The position numbers and the translations under genes are program-made. Shown in pieces: positions 1 through 5,750 of a DNA stretch of 6,739 bases. The stretch is from an uncultured cyanobacterium (lineage in GTDB: Bacteria > Cyanobacteriota > Cyanobacteriia > PCC-6307 > Cyanobiaceae). The notes below the pieces were generated by a model that did not search any database, was not told the origin of the DNA, and saw nothing but the letters and a program-made list of their open reading frames with translations. The stretch's first letter is position 1; each line of letters starts with the position of its first letter. The DNA is taken from contig CAIKWV010000119.1 in assembly GCA_903831165.1 (NCBI GenBank), positions 1-6,739 on the forward strand. The letters run 5' to 3'.

Positions 1-890
1 AAATCGTAATAGCCGGCATCCGTCATCATTCGCGGTGTGTCCAGCATCACCACATGCAGCAAGGGGCGTTGGATGCCGCCGCTGATTGTTTCGCCCAGGT
101 CGACGCTGTAGTAAATCCCGTCGTAGCCCCTGGCATCGTTGCTGCCGATCCGCACCTGGCCCGGCTTGAGGTAACTCGGTTGAACAGCGTCGTCACCTGT
201 TTGCAGCCAGGGGAGGTAGTCGAGCAGCTGCTGGGCGCTGCCGGTCTTTGCGATGGCAACGTTGTCCTTATTGAAATCGTCGTTATTAGGCGGTGGCGGT
301 GTGGTGTTGATGTTGTTTTGATAGTCATAAGCATCGGGGCCTTCCGGGGGGCCGATGTATTTGTTTTTGAAACCGACTTGATTAACGTTGTAATCGTTGT
401 AGCTGCCGATGGTGGTGCCGTAATCGTGATTGCCTTGCAAGGCCCAGAAGTGATTCAGGCCATCGCTGCTGCCGCCGGCACCGCCGTTGGCGGGGTTGGC
501 GAAGCCGTAAGGAAAGTTGTAAAGGTTATAGGGCCACTGGATTTTTCCGGGTTCAGCTACGATGCCGCCGGTTGCGGTGCTATAAATGCTATTGGGATCT
601 GCATAGGCAAATTCGTTTGGTTTGTTGCCATAGGGCTGCATCCAGTTGTTGTAATACTTGCCGATGTTGTAATCCAACAGGCTGCTGGATTGGGCGTTGT
701 AGGCCGTATCCCCCAGCTGAATCAGTTCGCTGACCTCCCAGCTCCTCACCATGGCGGCCACGGCCGCTTGAACCGGTGCCGTGCCACCGCTGTTGTAGAG
801 CTCGTACCAGCCGGGCTTGTAATAGAACGAGCTGGCGTTATAGAAGGAGTTGCCAGCGTCTCCGAAAACGCCCAGGGTCAGCTTTGTCAT
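1..890 (-). CDS. Calcineurin-like metallophosphoesterase, Asn/Tyr-rich, 5' part only (runs off the left edge)
   Basis: An uninterrupted frame of 296 codons starts at ATG 890-888 and is still open at base 1, so the C-terminus is missing. It carries the first metal-binding blocks of the calcineurin-like superfamily in order: GDAG at residues 10-13, GDTAY at 60-64 and GNHDY at 153-157. Further on, YYSVDLG (260-266) and LLHVVMLDT (277-285) resemble the strand pattern of purple acid phosphatase-like enzymes. The last His motifs (GH and GHxH) would lie outside the window. By family it should be a metal-dependent phosphatase or phosphodiesterase; its substrate cannot be read. No signal peptide is visible. 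The start is supported by GGAGA 4 bases upstream. It differs from its neighbours: hand counts give about 28 Asn and 28 Tyr, only about 5 Arg, nine Tyr-Asn pairs, a PPPPNNDD stretch (198-205) and GC near 56%. I am confident of the fold family but not of the role. Confidence 0.82.
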   Translation of the reverse strand, partial: MTKLTLGVFGDAGNSFYNASSFYYKPGWYELYNSGGTAPVQAAVAAMVRSWEVSELIQLGDTAYNAQSSSLLDYNIGKYYNNWMQPYGNKPNEFAYADPNSIYSTATGGIVAEPGKIQWPYNLYNFPYGFANPANGGAGGSSDGLNHFWALQGNHDYGTTIGSYNDYNVNQVGFKNKYIGPPEGPDAYDYQNNINTTPPPPNNDDFNKDNVAIAKTGSAQQLLDYLPWLQTGDDAVQPSYLKPGQVRIGSNDARGYDGIYYSVDLGETISGGIQRPLLHVVMLDTPRMMTDAGYYD

Positions 891-1052
891 CAGGTCTCCA
901 AGTGTGTGACGTTGGCTTGAGTTTGGCCAGCCACCCTGGAATCGTCCACGATCTTTATCTTGCTGTCTGTTTGTCGGCTGGATCGCCGTGATGGGGTCCC
1001 GCTGCACGCTCGCTTTGGTTCTTGGCGGCGAAGTCAGGCTGCGGTTATGCCT
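891..1052. other. Intergenic gap between DNA ligase and phosphoesterase
   Basis: These 162 bases separate the ligase stop from the next gene on the same strand. I see no RNA gene and no convincing rho-independent terminator; the possible hairpins are short and no T-run follows them. The only AT-rich spot is 951-960, which reads AGATAAAGAT on the minus strand. It contains GATAAA (4 of 6 matches to a sigma70 -10 box) about 60 bases upstream of the phosphoesterase ATG. No good -35 box sits at the right distance, so a promoter here is only a possibility. The length of the gap and the composition change beyond it suggest that the phosphoesterase is a separate transcription unit. Confidence 0.45.
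895..899 (-). promoter_or_regulatory. Shine-Dalgarno for the Asn/Tyr-rich phosphoesterase
   Basis: GGAGA on the minus strand lies 4 bases before the ATG at 890-888. It supports this ATG as the start; the next residues (TKLTLGVFGDAG) lead straight into the first metal-binding strand, as expected for a domain that begins at the N-terminus. Confidence 0.6.
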
Positions 1053-2789
1053 TCAGCGGCTTTGAGGCTTCAGCGCCGACGTCTGAGGTGGGCCTGCCTT
1101 TTCGATCAGCGCCTTGGCCGTTGCCAGGGTGTCGGCTTCGGCGGCGGGTTTGTCCTGGCGCCAGCGGCTGATGCGCGGAAAGCGCACGGCCAGGCCGCTT
1201 TTGTGCCGCTTGGATGGCCCAATCCCCTCGAAGGCCAGCTCGAACACCTGCAACGGTTGCACGGCCCGCACCGGGCCGAATCGCTCGAGCGTGTGGCTGC
1301 GGATCCAGTGATCCAGCGCCACGATCTCTTCGTCATTGAGGCCCGAATAGGCCTTGGCGAAACTAACCAGCGCCGGCGGTTGGTTGGGTTCCCCATCACC
1401 AGCCGCTGCGCGTTCATCGCTGGGACGGTCCCAGAGGCCGAAGGTGTAGTCGGTGTAGAGGTTGGCGCGGCGGCCGCTGCCGGCCTGGGCGTAGAGCAGC
1501 ACCGCATCCAGCCGCAGGGGCTCCAGCTTGTGTTTCCACCAGGGTCCGCGGCGCCGGCCCACCAGGTAGGGGGAATCCAGATCCTTGAGCATCAGACCCT
1601 CGGCGCCGACGGCTCGGGCAGCCGAGCGCTGGGCTTCCAGCTCCTGCCAGGCGTGCAGAGGCAAGCTTTCCGATAGGCGCAGGAGCCCGGCGCGGGCGGG
1701 GGAGGGCGCCGCTAAGAGCTGTTGGTGCAAGGCCACCAGGGCGGCCCGGCGTTGGCGCAGGGGCTCGTGGCGCTTATCACAGCCCCCCATTTCGAGCAGG
1801 TCGTAGGCCACGAAAGCGGCCGGAGACTGGGTCAGCAGCGCGCGGCGGGGCGCCTTGCGGCCCAGCCGCGTCTGCAGCTCGGCGCAGGGCGGGGGGCCGG
1901 CCGCTGCCGGCGGCCAGATGATCACCTCGCCATCGAGCGCCAGCCCATCGGGCAGGGTTGCGCCCAGTTCCAGCAGCTCGGGAAAGGCCGGATGGATCAG
2001 CTCCTCGCCCCGGCTCCACAGCCAGCACTGGCCGCCGCGGCGGATCAGCTGGGCGCGGATGCCATCCCATTTCCATTCGAGCTGCCAGTTGGCCGGTGCC
2101 GTCGCCTCCAGGCGCTCCGCATCGAACGTGCAGGCCAGCTGGAACGGATAGGGCCGGCTGCTGAGGCTGGCGTCGTCGTCTGTGGGATCAAGCAGGCCCG
2201 CCAAACCGCTCGCTGAGGGGGTGAAGCCGCCCATCAGCCGGTGGCGCAGCCGGGCCGGCTCCAGGCCCGAGAGCTGGGCCAGGGCCTGCACCACCAGCCC
2301 TTCGGCCACCCCCACCCGCAGGCCACCGGTCAGCAGCTTGTTGACCACCAGCAGCTCGATCGGCTCCAGGCCCTGCCAGAGCGCCCGCATCGCCTGGGCC
2401 TGCGGGTCAGGCTCCAGTGTCGCCAGCGGCGGCAGCAGCTCCTCCATCCATTGCTGCAACGAGGCTTCAGCGCCTGGGGAGCTGGTGGCGTTGACTCCGT
2501 TATCCCCACCAGCCTGCCGCCAGAGCAAGGCGATCGTCTCGGCGCTGTCGCCCACCTGGCGGTAGCAGTCATCGAACAACCAGGCGGGGAGGCCTGAGCC
2601 CTCTAGGCAGATCTGTCGTAGCCGCAGGCTGGTGAGCAGGCGGCGGCGTTGGCGGCCCAGCAGCGCGTGCAGCGCCCAGGCCCCATCGCCCGGCGGCGCC
2701 TCGCGGAAATAGTCCGCCAGGGCCCTCACCCGGGCGCTGCTGGCCTTGCTGCGATCGAGCAGCTCAAACAGGCGGCAGAAGCGTTTCAG
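1053..2789 (-). CDS. ATP-dependent DNA ligase (ligase-associated repair cassette type), apparent CTG start
   Basis: This ligase would seal nicks in DNA through a lysyl-AMP intermediate using ATP. The 578-residue product has an N-terminal DNA-binding domain (about 1-200), an adenylation domain (about 210-430) and an OB-fold domain (about 435-545). Visible motifs are motif I KWDGIR (240-245, nucleophile Lys240), SRGEE (259-263), motif III LDGEVI (285-290), IIIa FVAYDLLE (326-333), IV EGLMLK (397-402), V WWKHKL (417-422) and VI RFPRISRWR (536-544). I place the start at CTG 2789-2787. The product then begins (M)KRFCRLFELLDRS, as the N-termini of this family do as I recall them, and a perfect GGAGG precedes it by 7 bases. 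No ATG, GTG or TTG lies nearby in frame upstream; the first one downstream, GTG at codon 21, would remove the conserved N-terminal helix. The start overlaps the exonuclease stop (CTGA), so translation is probably coupled. The function is sure; the start is likely. Confidence 0.93.
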   Translation of the reverse strand: MKRFCRLFELLDRSKASSARVRALADYFREAPPGDGAWALHALLGRQRRRLLTSLRLRQICLEGSGLPAWLFDDCYRQVGDSAETIALLWRQAGGDNGVNATSSPGAEASLQQWMEELLPPLATLEPDPQAQAMRALWQGLEPIELLVVNKLLTGGLRVGVAEGLVVQALAQLSGLEPARLRHRLMGGFTPSASGLAGLLDPTDDDASLSSRPYPFQLACTFDAERLEATAPANWQLEWKWDGIRAQLIRRGGQCWLWSRGEELIHPAFPELLELGATLPDGLALDGEVIIWPPAAAGPPPCAELQTRLGRKAPRRALLTQSPAAFVAYDLLEMGGCDKRHEPLRQRRAALVALHQQLLAAPSPARAGLLRLSESLPLHAWQELEAQRSAARAVGAEGLMLKDLDSPYLVGRRRGPWWKHKLEPLRLDAVLLYAQAGSGRRANLYTDYTFGLWDRPSDERAAAGDGEPNQPPALVSFAKAYSGLNDEEIVALDHWIRSHTLERFGPVRAVQPLQVFELAFEGIGPSKRHKSGLAVRFPRISRWRQDKPAAEADTLATAKALIEKAGPPQTSALKPQSR

Positions 2790-3862
2790 GGGGCGGCCTC
2801 CGCCAGGCTGTCGCTGCTCTCCCTGGGGGTTGGCCCCTCGTCGCCCGGGCCTTCGGGGTCGCCCCGTTCCGCCAGGCCGCCGCCCTGCAGGGGCTCGGCG
2901 GCGATGCCTTCCACTTCGCGCAGGTAGCGGGCCAGCACCTCGCTCTGGCCGTGGGTCACGTACACCTGGCGGGCTCCGGATTGGCGGGCGGTCCGCACGA
3001 GCGCCGACCAGTCGGCGTGATCGCTGAGCACAAAGCCCCGCTCCACGCCGCGGCGGCGTCGGGCGCCGCGCACCGCCATCCAGCCGCTGGCAAAGGCACT
3101 CTGGGCGCCGCACAGGCGTTTCATCCAGGGGGAGGCCTGGGCCGCGGGCGGTGCCAGCACCAACCGACCCGCCAGCTCCGCGTCCCGCGGCAGCTCCGAG
3201 AGGGGACGGGTCGGGACCATGGCGATGCCCTGTTGCCGGTAGGGCTCGATCAACGCCGCCACGGCCCCGTGCAACAACACCTCCTGTTCGACGCCGAGGA
3301 CGTGCAGTTCGGCCAGGATCCGCTGGGCCTTGCCGAAGGCATAGCAGAACAGCACCGAGGGGCGCTGGGGGCAGGCCTGCCACCAGTCGCGGATGTCGGC
3401 GGCCACCTGGGCGCCGGCGGACCAGCGGTAGATCGGCAGTCCGAAGGTGGCCTCGCTGATCAGCACATCGGCGCTGACCGGTTCAAACGGCGCGCAACTG
3501 GGGTCGGCGTCGCGCTTGAAGTCACCCGTGACCAGCCAGCTTTCCCCCCCGGCCTCCAGGCGGATCTGGGCGGAGCCGAGCACGTGGCCGGCGCTGTGGA
3601 ACGACACCTTGGCATCGCCGATCGGCACGACATCGCCGTAGTCGAGGCTGTGCAGTTCAATGCCCTGCCCCAATCGCTTGCGCAGGATCCCGGCGCCGGC
3701 GCCGATCGCCCAGTAGGCGCCGCAGCCCGGCCGGGCGTGGTCGGCGTGGCCGTGGGTGATCAGGGCCCGGGGCACGGGCCGCCACGGATCGATCCAGGCG
3801 TCGGCCGCACGGCAGTACAGGCCCTGGGGGGTGAGGCTGATCAGGCCGTCGCTGGGCAACAT
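2786..3862 (-). CDS. Ligase-associated DNA exonuclease, metallo-beta-lactamase / beta-CASP family
   Basis: This 358-residue protein matches the exonuclease that travels with bacterial ATP-dependent ligases (family TIGR04122 as I recall it), related to the SNM1/Artemis-type nucleases. Metal ligands are visible: HGHADH at residues 37-42, His93 in SAGHVLGSAQ and Asp114 in TGDFKRD. The beta-CASP part shows motif A with Glu137 (SEATFG), FCYAFGKAQ (162-170), SDHADW (280-285, His282) and THGQSE (303-308, His304). The N-terminus (TPQGLYC, then IDPWRPV) fits the family, so ATG 3862-3860 is probably right, although only a weak purine-rich stretch precedes it. It begins 10 bases after the nadA stop and its TGA overlaps the ligase CTG. 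Its expected role is to process DNA ends before ligation. The last 25 or so residues are a Gly/Pro/Asp/Glu-rich tail, probably disordered, whose DNA also carries the ligase ribosome binding site. Confidence 0.92.
   Translation of the reverse strand: MLPSDGLISLTPQGLYCRAADAWIDPWRPVPRALITHGHADHARPGCGAYWAIGAGAGILRKRLGQGIELHSLDYGDVVPIGDAKVSFHSAGHVLGSAQIRLEAGGESWLVTGDFKRDADPSCAPFEPVSADVLISEATFGLPIYRWSAGAQVAADIRDWWQACPQRPSVLFCYAFGKAQRILAELHVLGVEQEVLLHGAVAALIEPYRQQGIAMVPTRPLSELPRDAELAGRLVLAPPAAQASPWMKRLCGAQSAFASGWMAVRGARRRRGVERGFVLSDHADWSALVRTARQSGARQVYVTHGQSEVLARYLREVEGIAAEPLQGGGLAERGDPEGPGDEGPTPRESSDSLAEAAP
2797..2801 (-). promoter_or_regulatory. Perfect Shine-Dalgarno GGAGG that places the ligase start at CTG
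   Basis: The minus strand reads GGAGG at 2801-2797, then 7 bases (CCGCCCC), then CTG at 2789-2787. The spacing is ideal and no other usable start follows at the right distance. The site lies inside the last codons of the exonuclease gene, as expected for translationally coupled genes. Confidence 0.7.
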
Positions 3863-3872
3863 CGGCGCCGCT

Positions 3873-4838
3873 TCAGGCGCTCATCGCCAGCATCCGCTCG
3901 ATCGGCTCCAGCGCCCTCAGGCGCAGCGTTTCATCGAGTTCGATGCCCGGTTCCAGTCGATCGAGGCAGCGCCATAGCTTCTCCAGGGTGTTGAGCCGCA
4001 TGTAGGGGCAGGTGTTGCAGCTGCAGCCATCGGCGCCGGGGACGTCGTGAAAACTCTTTTCGGGGGCCCGCAGCCGCATCTGGTGCAGGATGCCGGGCTC
4101 GGTCAGCACGATGAAGCTCGGGGCCGGGCTGCTGACCACCCGCTCCAGCAGCTTGCTGGTGGAACCGATGAAATCGGCCAGATCGAGCAGGTGCTGCTGG
4201 CATTCCGGATGGGCGATCACCTCGGCCTCAGGATGCTGCTGGCGCAGCTGCAGCAACGCCTGCTCGCTGAAGGTTTCATGCACGATGCAGCTACCGGGCC
4301 ACAAGGTCAGCTCCCGCCCCGTCTGACGGGCGACCCAGCGTCCCAGGTTCTGATCCGGTGCGAACAGGATCGGCCGCTCGGCGGGCAGCTGCTGGACCAG
4401 ATGCACGGCGTTGCTGCTGGTGCAGATCAGATCGCTCTGGGCCTTGACCGCCGCCGAACAATTGATGTAGCTGACCACGAAATGGTCGGGATGCCGGGCC
4501 CGGAAGGCGGCGAAAGCCTCGGCGGGGCAGTCGTCCGCCAGGCTGCAGCCCGCTTCCAGGTCAGGTACCAGCACGGTCCGGCCCGGATTGAGGATCTTGG
4601 CGGTCTCGGCCATGAAGTGGACGCCGCAGAAGACGATCACCTCAGCGTCGGTGCTGGCGGCCTTGCGCGAGAGCTCGAGCGAGTCACCGATGAAGTCGGC
4701 CACGTCCTGAATGGCGTCCTCCTGGTAATAGTGGGCCAGGATCACGGCCTTGCGCTGGCGGCACAGATCGCGGATGGCGCTCCGTAGCTCGGGCGCCGGC
4801 GGTGTGGAGTGGGTGGCAGAAACCTGGGAGAAGACCAA
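3873..4838 (-). CDS. nadA: Quinolinate synthase NadA
   Basis: NadA condenses iminoaspartate (made by NadB) with dihydroxyacetone phosphate to quinolinate, the pyridine-ring step of de novo NAD synthesis in the cytoplasm. The 321-residue product is a normal length for the shorter NadA form. Visible signatures are AHYYQ (35-39), GDSLELSR (51-58), Cys98 in [19 protein letters not shown] (124-133), Cys184 in [14 protein letters not shown] (225-230) and CSCNTCPYM (272-280). Cys98, Cys184 and Cys277 are the expected ligands of the oxygen-sensitive 4Fe-4S cluster. The frame stays open far upstream, but that part is antisense to the divergent phosphoesterase. I choose TTG 4838-4836, with GAGGA 5 bases before it, which gives [20 protein letters not shown] ahead of the conserved core. 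No ATG or GTG lies between there and HYYQ. nadA heads the minus-strand run nadA-exonuclease-ligase. NadB is not in the window. Confidence 0.95.
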   Translation of the reverse strand: MVFSQVSATHSTPPAPELRSAIRDLCRQRKAVILAHYYQEDAIQDVADFIGDSLELSRKAASTDAEVIVFCGVHFMAETAKILNPGRTVLVPDLEAGCSLADDCPAEAFAAFRARHPDHFVVSYINCSAAVKAQSDLICTSSNAVHLVQQLPAERPILFAPDQNLGRWVARQTGRELTLWPGSCIVHETFSEQALLQLRQQHPEAEVIAHPECQQHLLDLADFIGSTSKLLERVVSSPAPSFIVLTEPGILHQMRLRAPEKSFHDVPGADGCSCNTCPYMRLNTLEKLWRCLDRLEPGIELDETLRLRALEPIERMLAMSA

Positions 4839-4843
4839 CCGCT

Positions 4844-4848
4844 TCCTC
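4844..4848 (-). promoter_or_regulatory. Shine-Dalgarno supporting the nadA TTG start
   Basis: The minus strand reads GAGGA at 4848-4844, followed by 5 bases and then TTG at 4838-4836. It decides the start among the possible rare codons. Confidence 0.55.
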
Positions 4849-4874
4849 GGCTCGGGCAGGATGGGCCAAAGACT

Positions 4875-4880
4875 AGGAAG
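4875..4880 (+). promoter_or_regulatory. Shine-Dalgarno supporting the TTG start of the plus-strand phosphoesterase
   Basis: AGGAAG lies 9 bases before TTG 4890-4892. The two ATGs in between (4861 and 4882) are in another frame. Confidence 0.5.
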
Positions 4881-4889
4881 AATGCCGGC

Positions 4890-5750
4890 TTGGCAGACCT
4901 CAACATCGCCATCGCCGGCGACCTCCATGACCAGTGGGATGCCTCGGACCATCTGCTGCTGGACCTGATCCGGCCGGATGCCCTGCTGCTCGTCGGCGAT
5001 TTCAGCGATGGCCACAGCCGCATCCCCACCCTGCTGAACGAACTGGAGCTGCCGGTGGCCTGCATCGCCGGCAACCATGACAGCGGCAAGGACGGCAGCG
5101 GCAAGCGGCTGCGGGAGCAGCTGGACCTGCTGGGGGAGCTGCACTGCGGCTGGGGCCTGCGGGAGCTACGGCCCCCGGGGCTGGCGGTGGTCGGCTGCCG
5201 GCCAGGCACCGCCGGGGGTGGTTTCACCCTGTCGCGGGCCGTGCGCTCGGTCTTCGGGCCCGTCACCCAACAGGAATCGGCGGATCGCATCTGCCGGGCA
5301 GCCCTGGAGGCCGACCCAGCCCTGCCCATGGTGTTGCTGGCCCACTCCGGTCCCACCGGTCTGGGCACCACGGCCGCCGCCCTCTGCGGCCGGGACTGGA
5401 AAAGTCCTGCCTGTGACTGGGGCGATCGCGATCTGGCTCTGGCGATCACCCGCATTCGCCGCCGCCGCCCCGTGCCCCTGGTGGTCTTCGGTCACATGCA
5501 CCACACCCTGCGGCGCCATCTCGGCGTGCGCCAGAGCTTCCACCGCGATGAGGAGGGCACCGCCTATCTGAATTGCGCCTGTGTGCCGCGCCACGGCAGC
5601 GATGACCGCGGCCGCTCCCTGCGCCATTTCAGTTGGATCCAGTTCCAGGACGGCGAGCCGAGCCAGATCAGCCATCGTTGGTATGGCCTCACCGGTGATC
5701 TGCTCTATGAACAGACCCTCTGGAGCGCCGCTGCCCTGAGCCGATGCTGA
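4890..5750 (+). CDS. Cyanobacterial/plant-type calcineurin-like metallophosphoesterase (TIGR04168-like)
   Basis: The 286-residue product has the full set of calcineurin-like motifs: GDLHDQW (10-16, metal ligands Asp11 and His13), VGDF (35-38), GNHD (61-64), AHSGPTG (151-157) and GHMHH (201-205). The opening [13 protein letters not shown] and the AHSGPTGLG block are what I recall of the TIGR04168 family of cyanobacteria and plants, whose substrate is unknown to me. I prefer the TTG at 4890-4892, preceded by AGGAAG, because the product then begins [14 protein letters not shown]. An in-frame ATG at 4809 would add 27 residues read antisense to the nadA N-terminus and overlap that gene. No signal peptide or membrane segment is seen, so it should be cytoplasmic. 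It is divergent from nadA, and its stop overlaps the next gene by 7 bases (ATGCTGA). It is not the PdeM phosphoesterase of ligase cassettes, which is shorter and sits inside them. Confidence 0.88.
   Translation: MADLNIAIAGDLHDQWDASDHLLLDLIRPDALLLVGDFSDGHSRIPTLLNELELPVACIAGNHDSGKDGSGKRLREQLDLLGELHCGWGLRELRPPGLAVVGCRPGTAGGGFTLSRAVRSVFGPVTQQESADRICRAALEADPALPMVLLAHSGPTGLGTTAAALCGRDWKSPACDWGDRDLALAITRIRRRRPVPLVVFGHMHHTLRRHLGVRQSFHRDEEGTAYLNCACVPRHGSDDRGRSLRHFSWIQFQDGEPSQISHRWYGLTGDLLYEQTLWSAAALSRC
5423..5430. repeat. HIP1 octamer GCGATCGC, copy 1
   Basis: A perfect GCGATCGC, the highly iterated palindrome common in many cyanobacterial genomes. It lies inside the phosphoesterase gene and supports the cyanobacterial assignment. 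Confidence 0.75.

Larger units (their letters stand above)
4839..4889. promoter_or_regulatory. Divergent 51-base nadA / phosphoesterase intergenic region
   Basis: Only 51 bases lie between the two outward-pointing TTG starts, and both Shine-Dalgarno sites are inside them. I find no clear -10/-35 pair for either direction. Each promoter therefore probably sits at least partly within the opposite gene's first codons. The shared region means that transcription of one gene could affect the other; this is inference. Confidence 0.5.

Noticed and set aside
1..890. Possibility that the left-edge phosphoesterase is PdeM of the ligase cassette
   Set aside because: PdeM is a compact protein of roughly 200-250 residues. 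This one is still incomplete at 296 residues, has long Asn/Tyr-rich inserts and purple acid phosphatase-like strands, and is separated from the ligase by 162 bases.
54..920. Plus-strand open frame of 288 codons opposite the left-edge phosphoesterase
   Set aside because: Its product is a Val/Ile/Ala-rich string with no domain motif, explained as the antisense reading of many Asn and Tyr codons. The minus-strand frame carries all the metal-binding motifs.
1049..1068. Imperfect inverted repeat at the ligase stop, considered as a terminator
   Set aside because: Only 4 to 5 pairs, overlapping coding sequence, and not followed by a T-run in the direction of transcription.
960..1676. Plus-strand open frame opposite the ligase 3' half
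   Set aside because: No recognisable motif; it is antisense to the adenylation and OB domains of the ligase.
2790..3383. Upstream extension of the ligase frame to an ATG at 3383
   Set aside because: The extra residues are Arg/Gly/Pro-rich shadow sequence read within the exonuclease gene in another frame. Ligase homologues begin at the KRF...LF.LLD segment.
2951..3994. Plus-strand open frame of 347 codons opposite the exonuclease
   Set aside because: Low-complexity product without motifs. Long antisense frames are expected at this GC, and the minus strand holds a clear beta-CASP nuclease.
4047..4787. Plus-strand open frame of 246 codons opposite nadA
   Set aside because: Antisense shadow of nadA with no domain signature or supporting ribosome site.
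4839..5144. Upstream extension of nadA to an ATG at 5144
   Set aside because: It would be antisense to the divergent phosphoesterase, whose conserved motifs lie in exactly this stretch, and would add about 100 residues not found in NadA.
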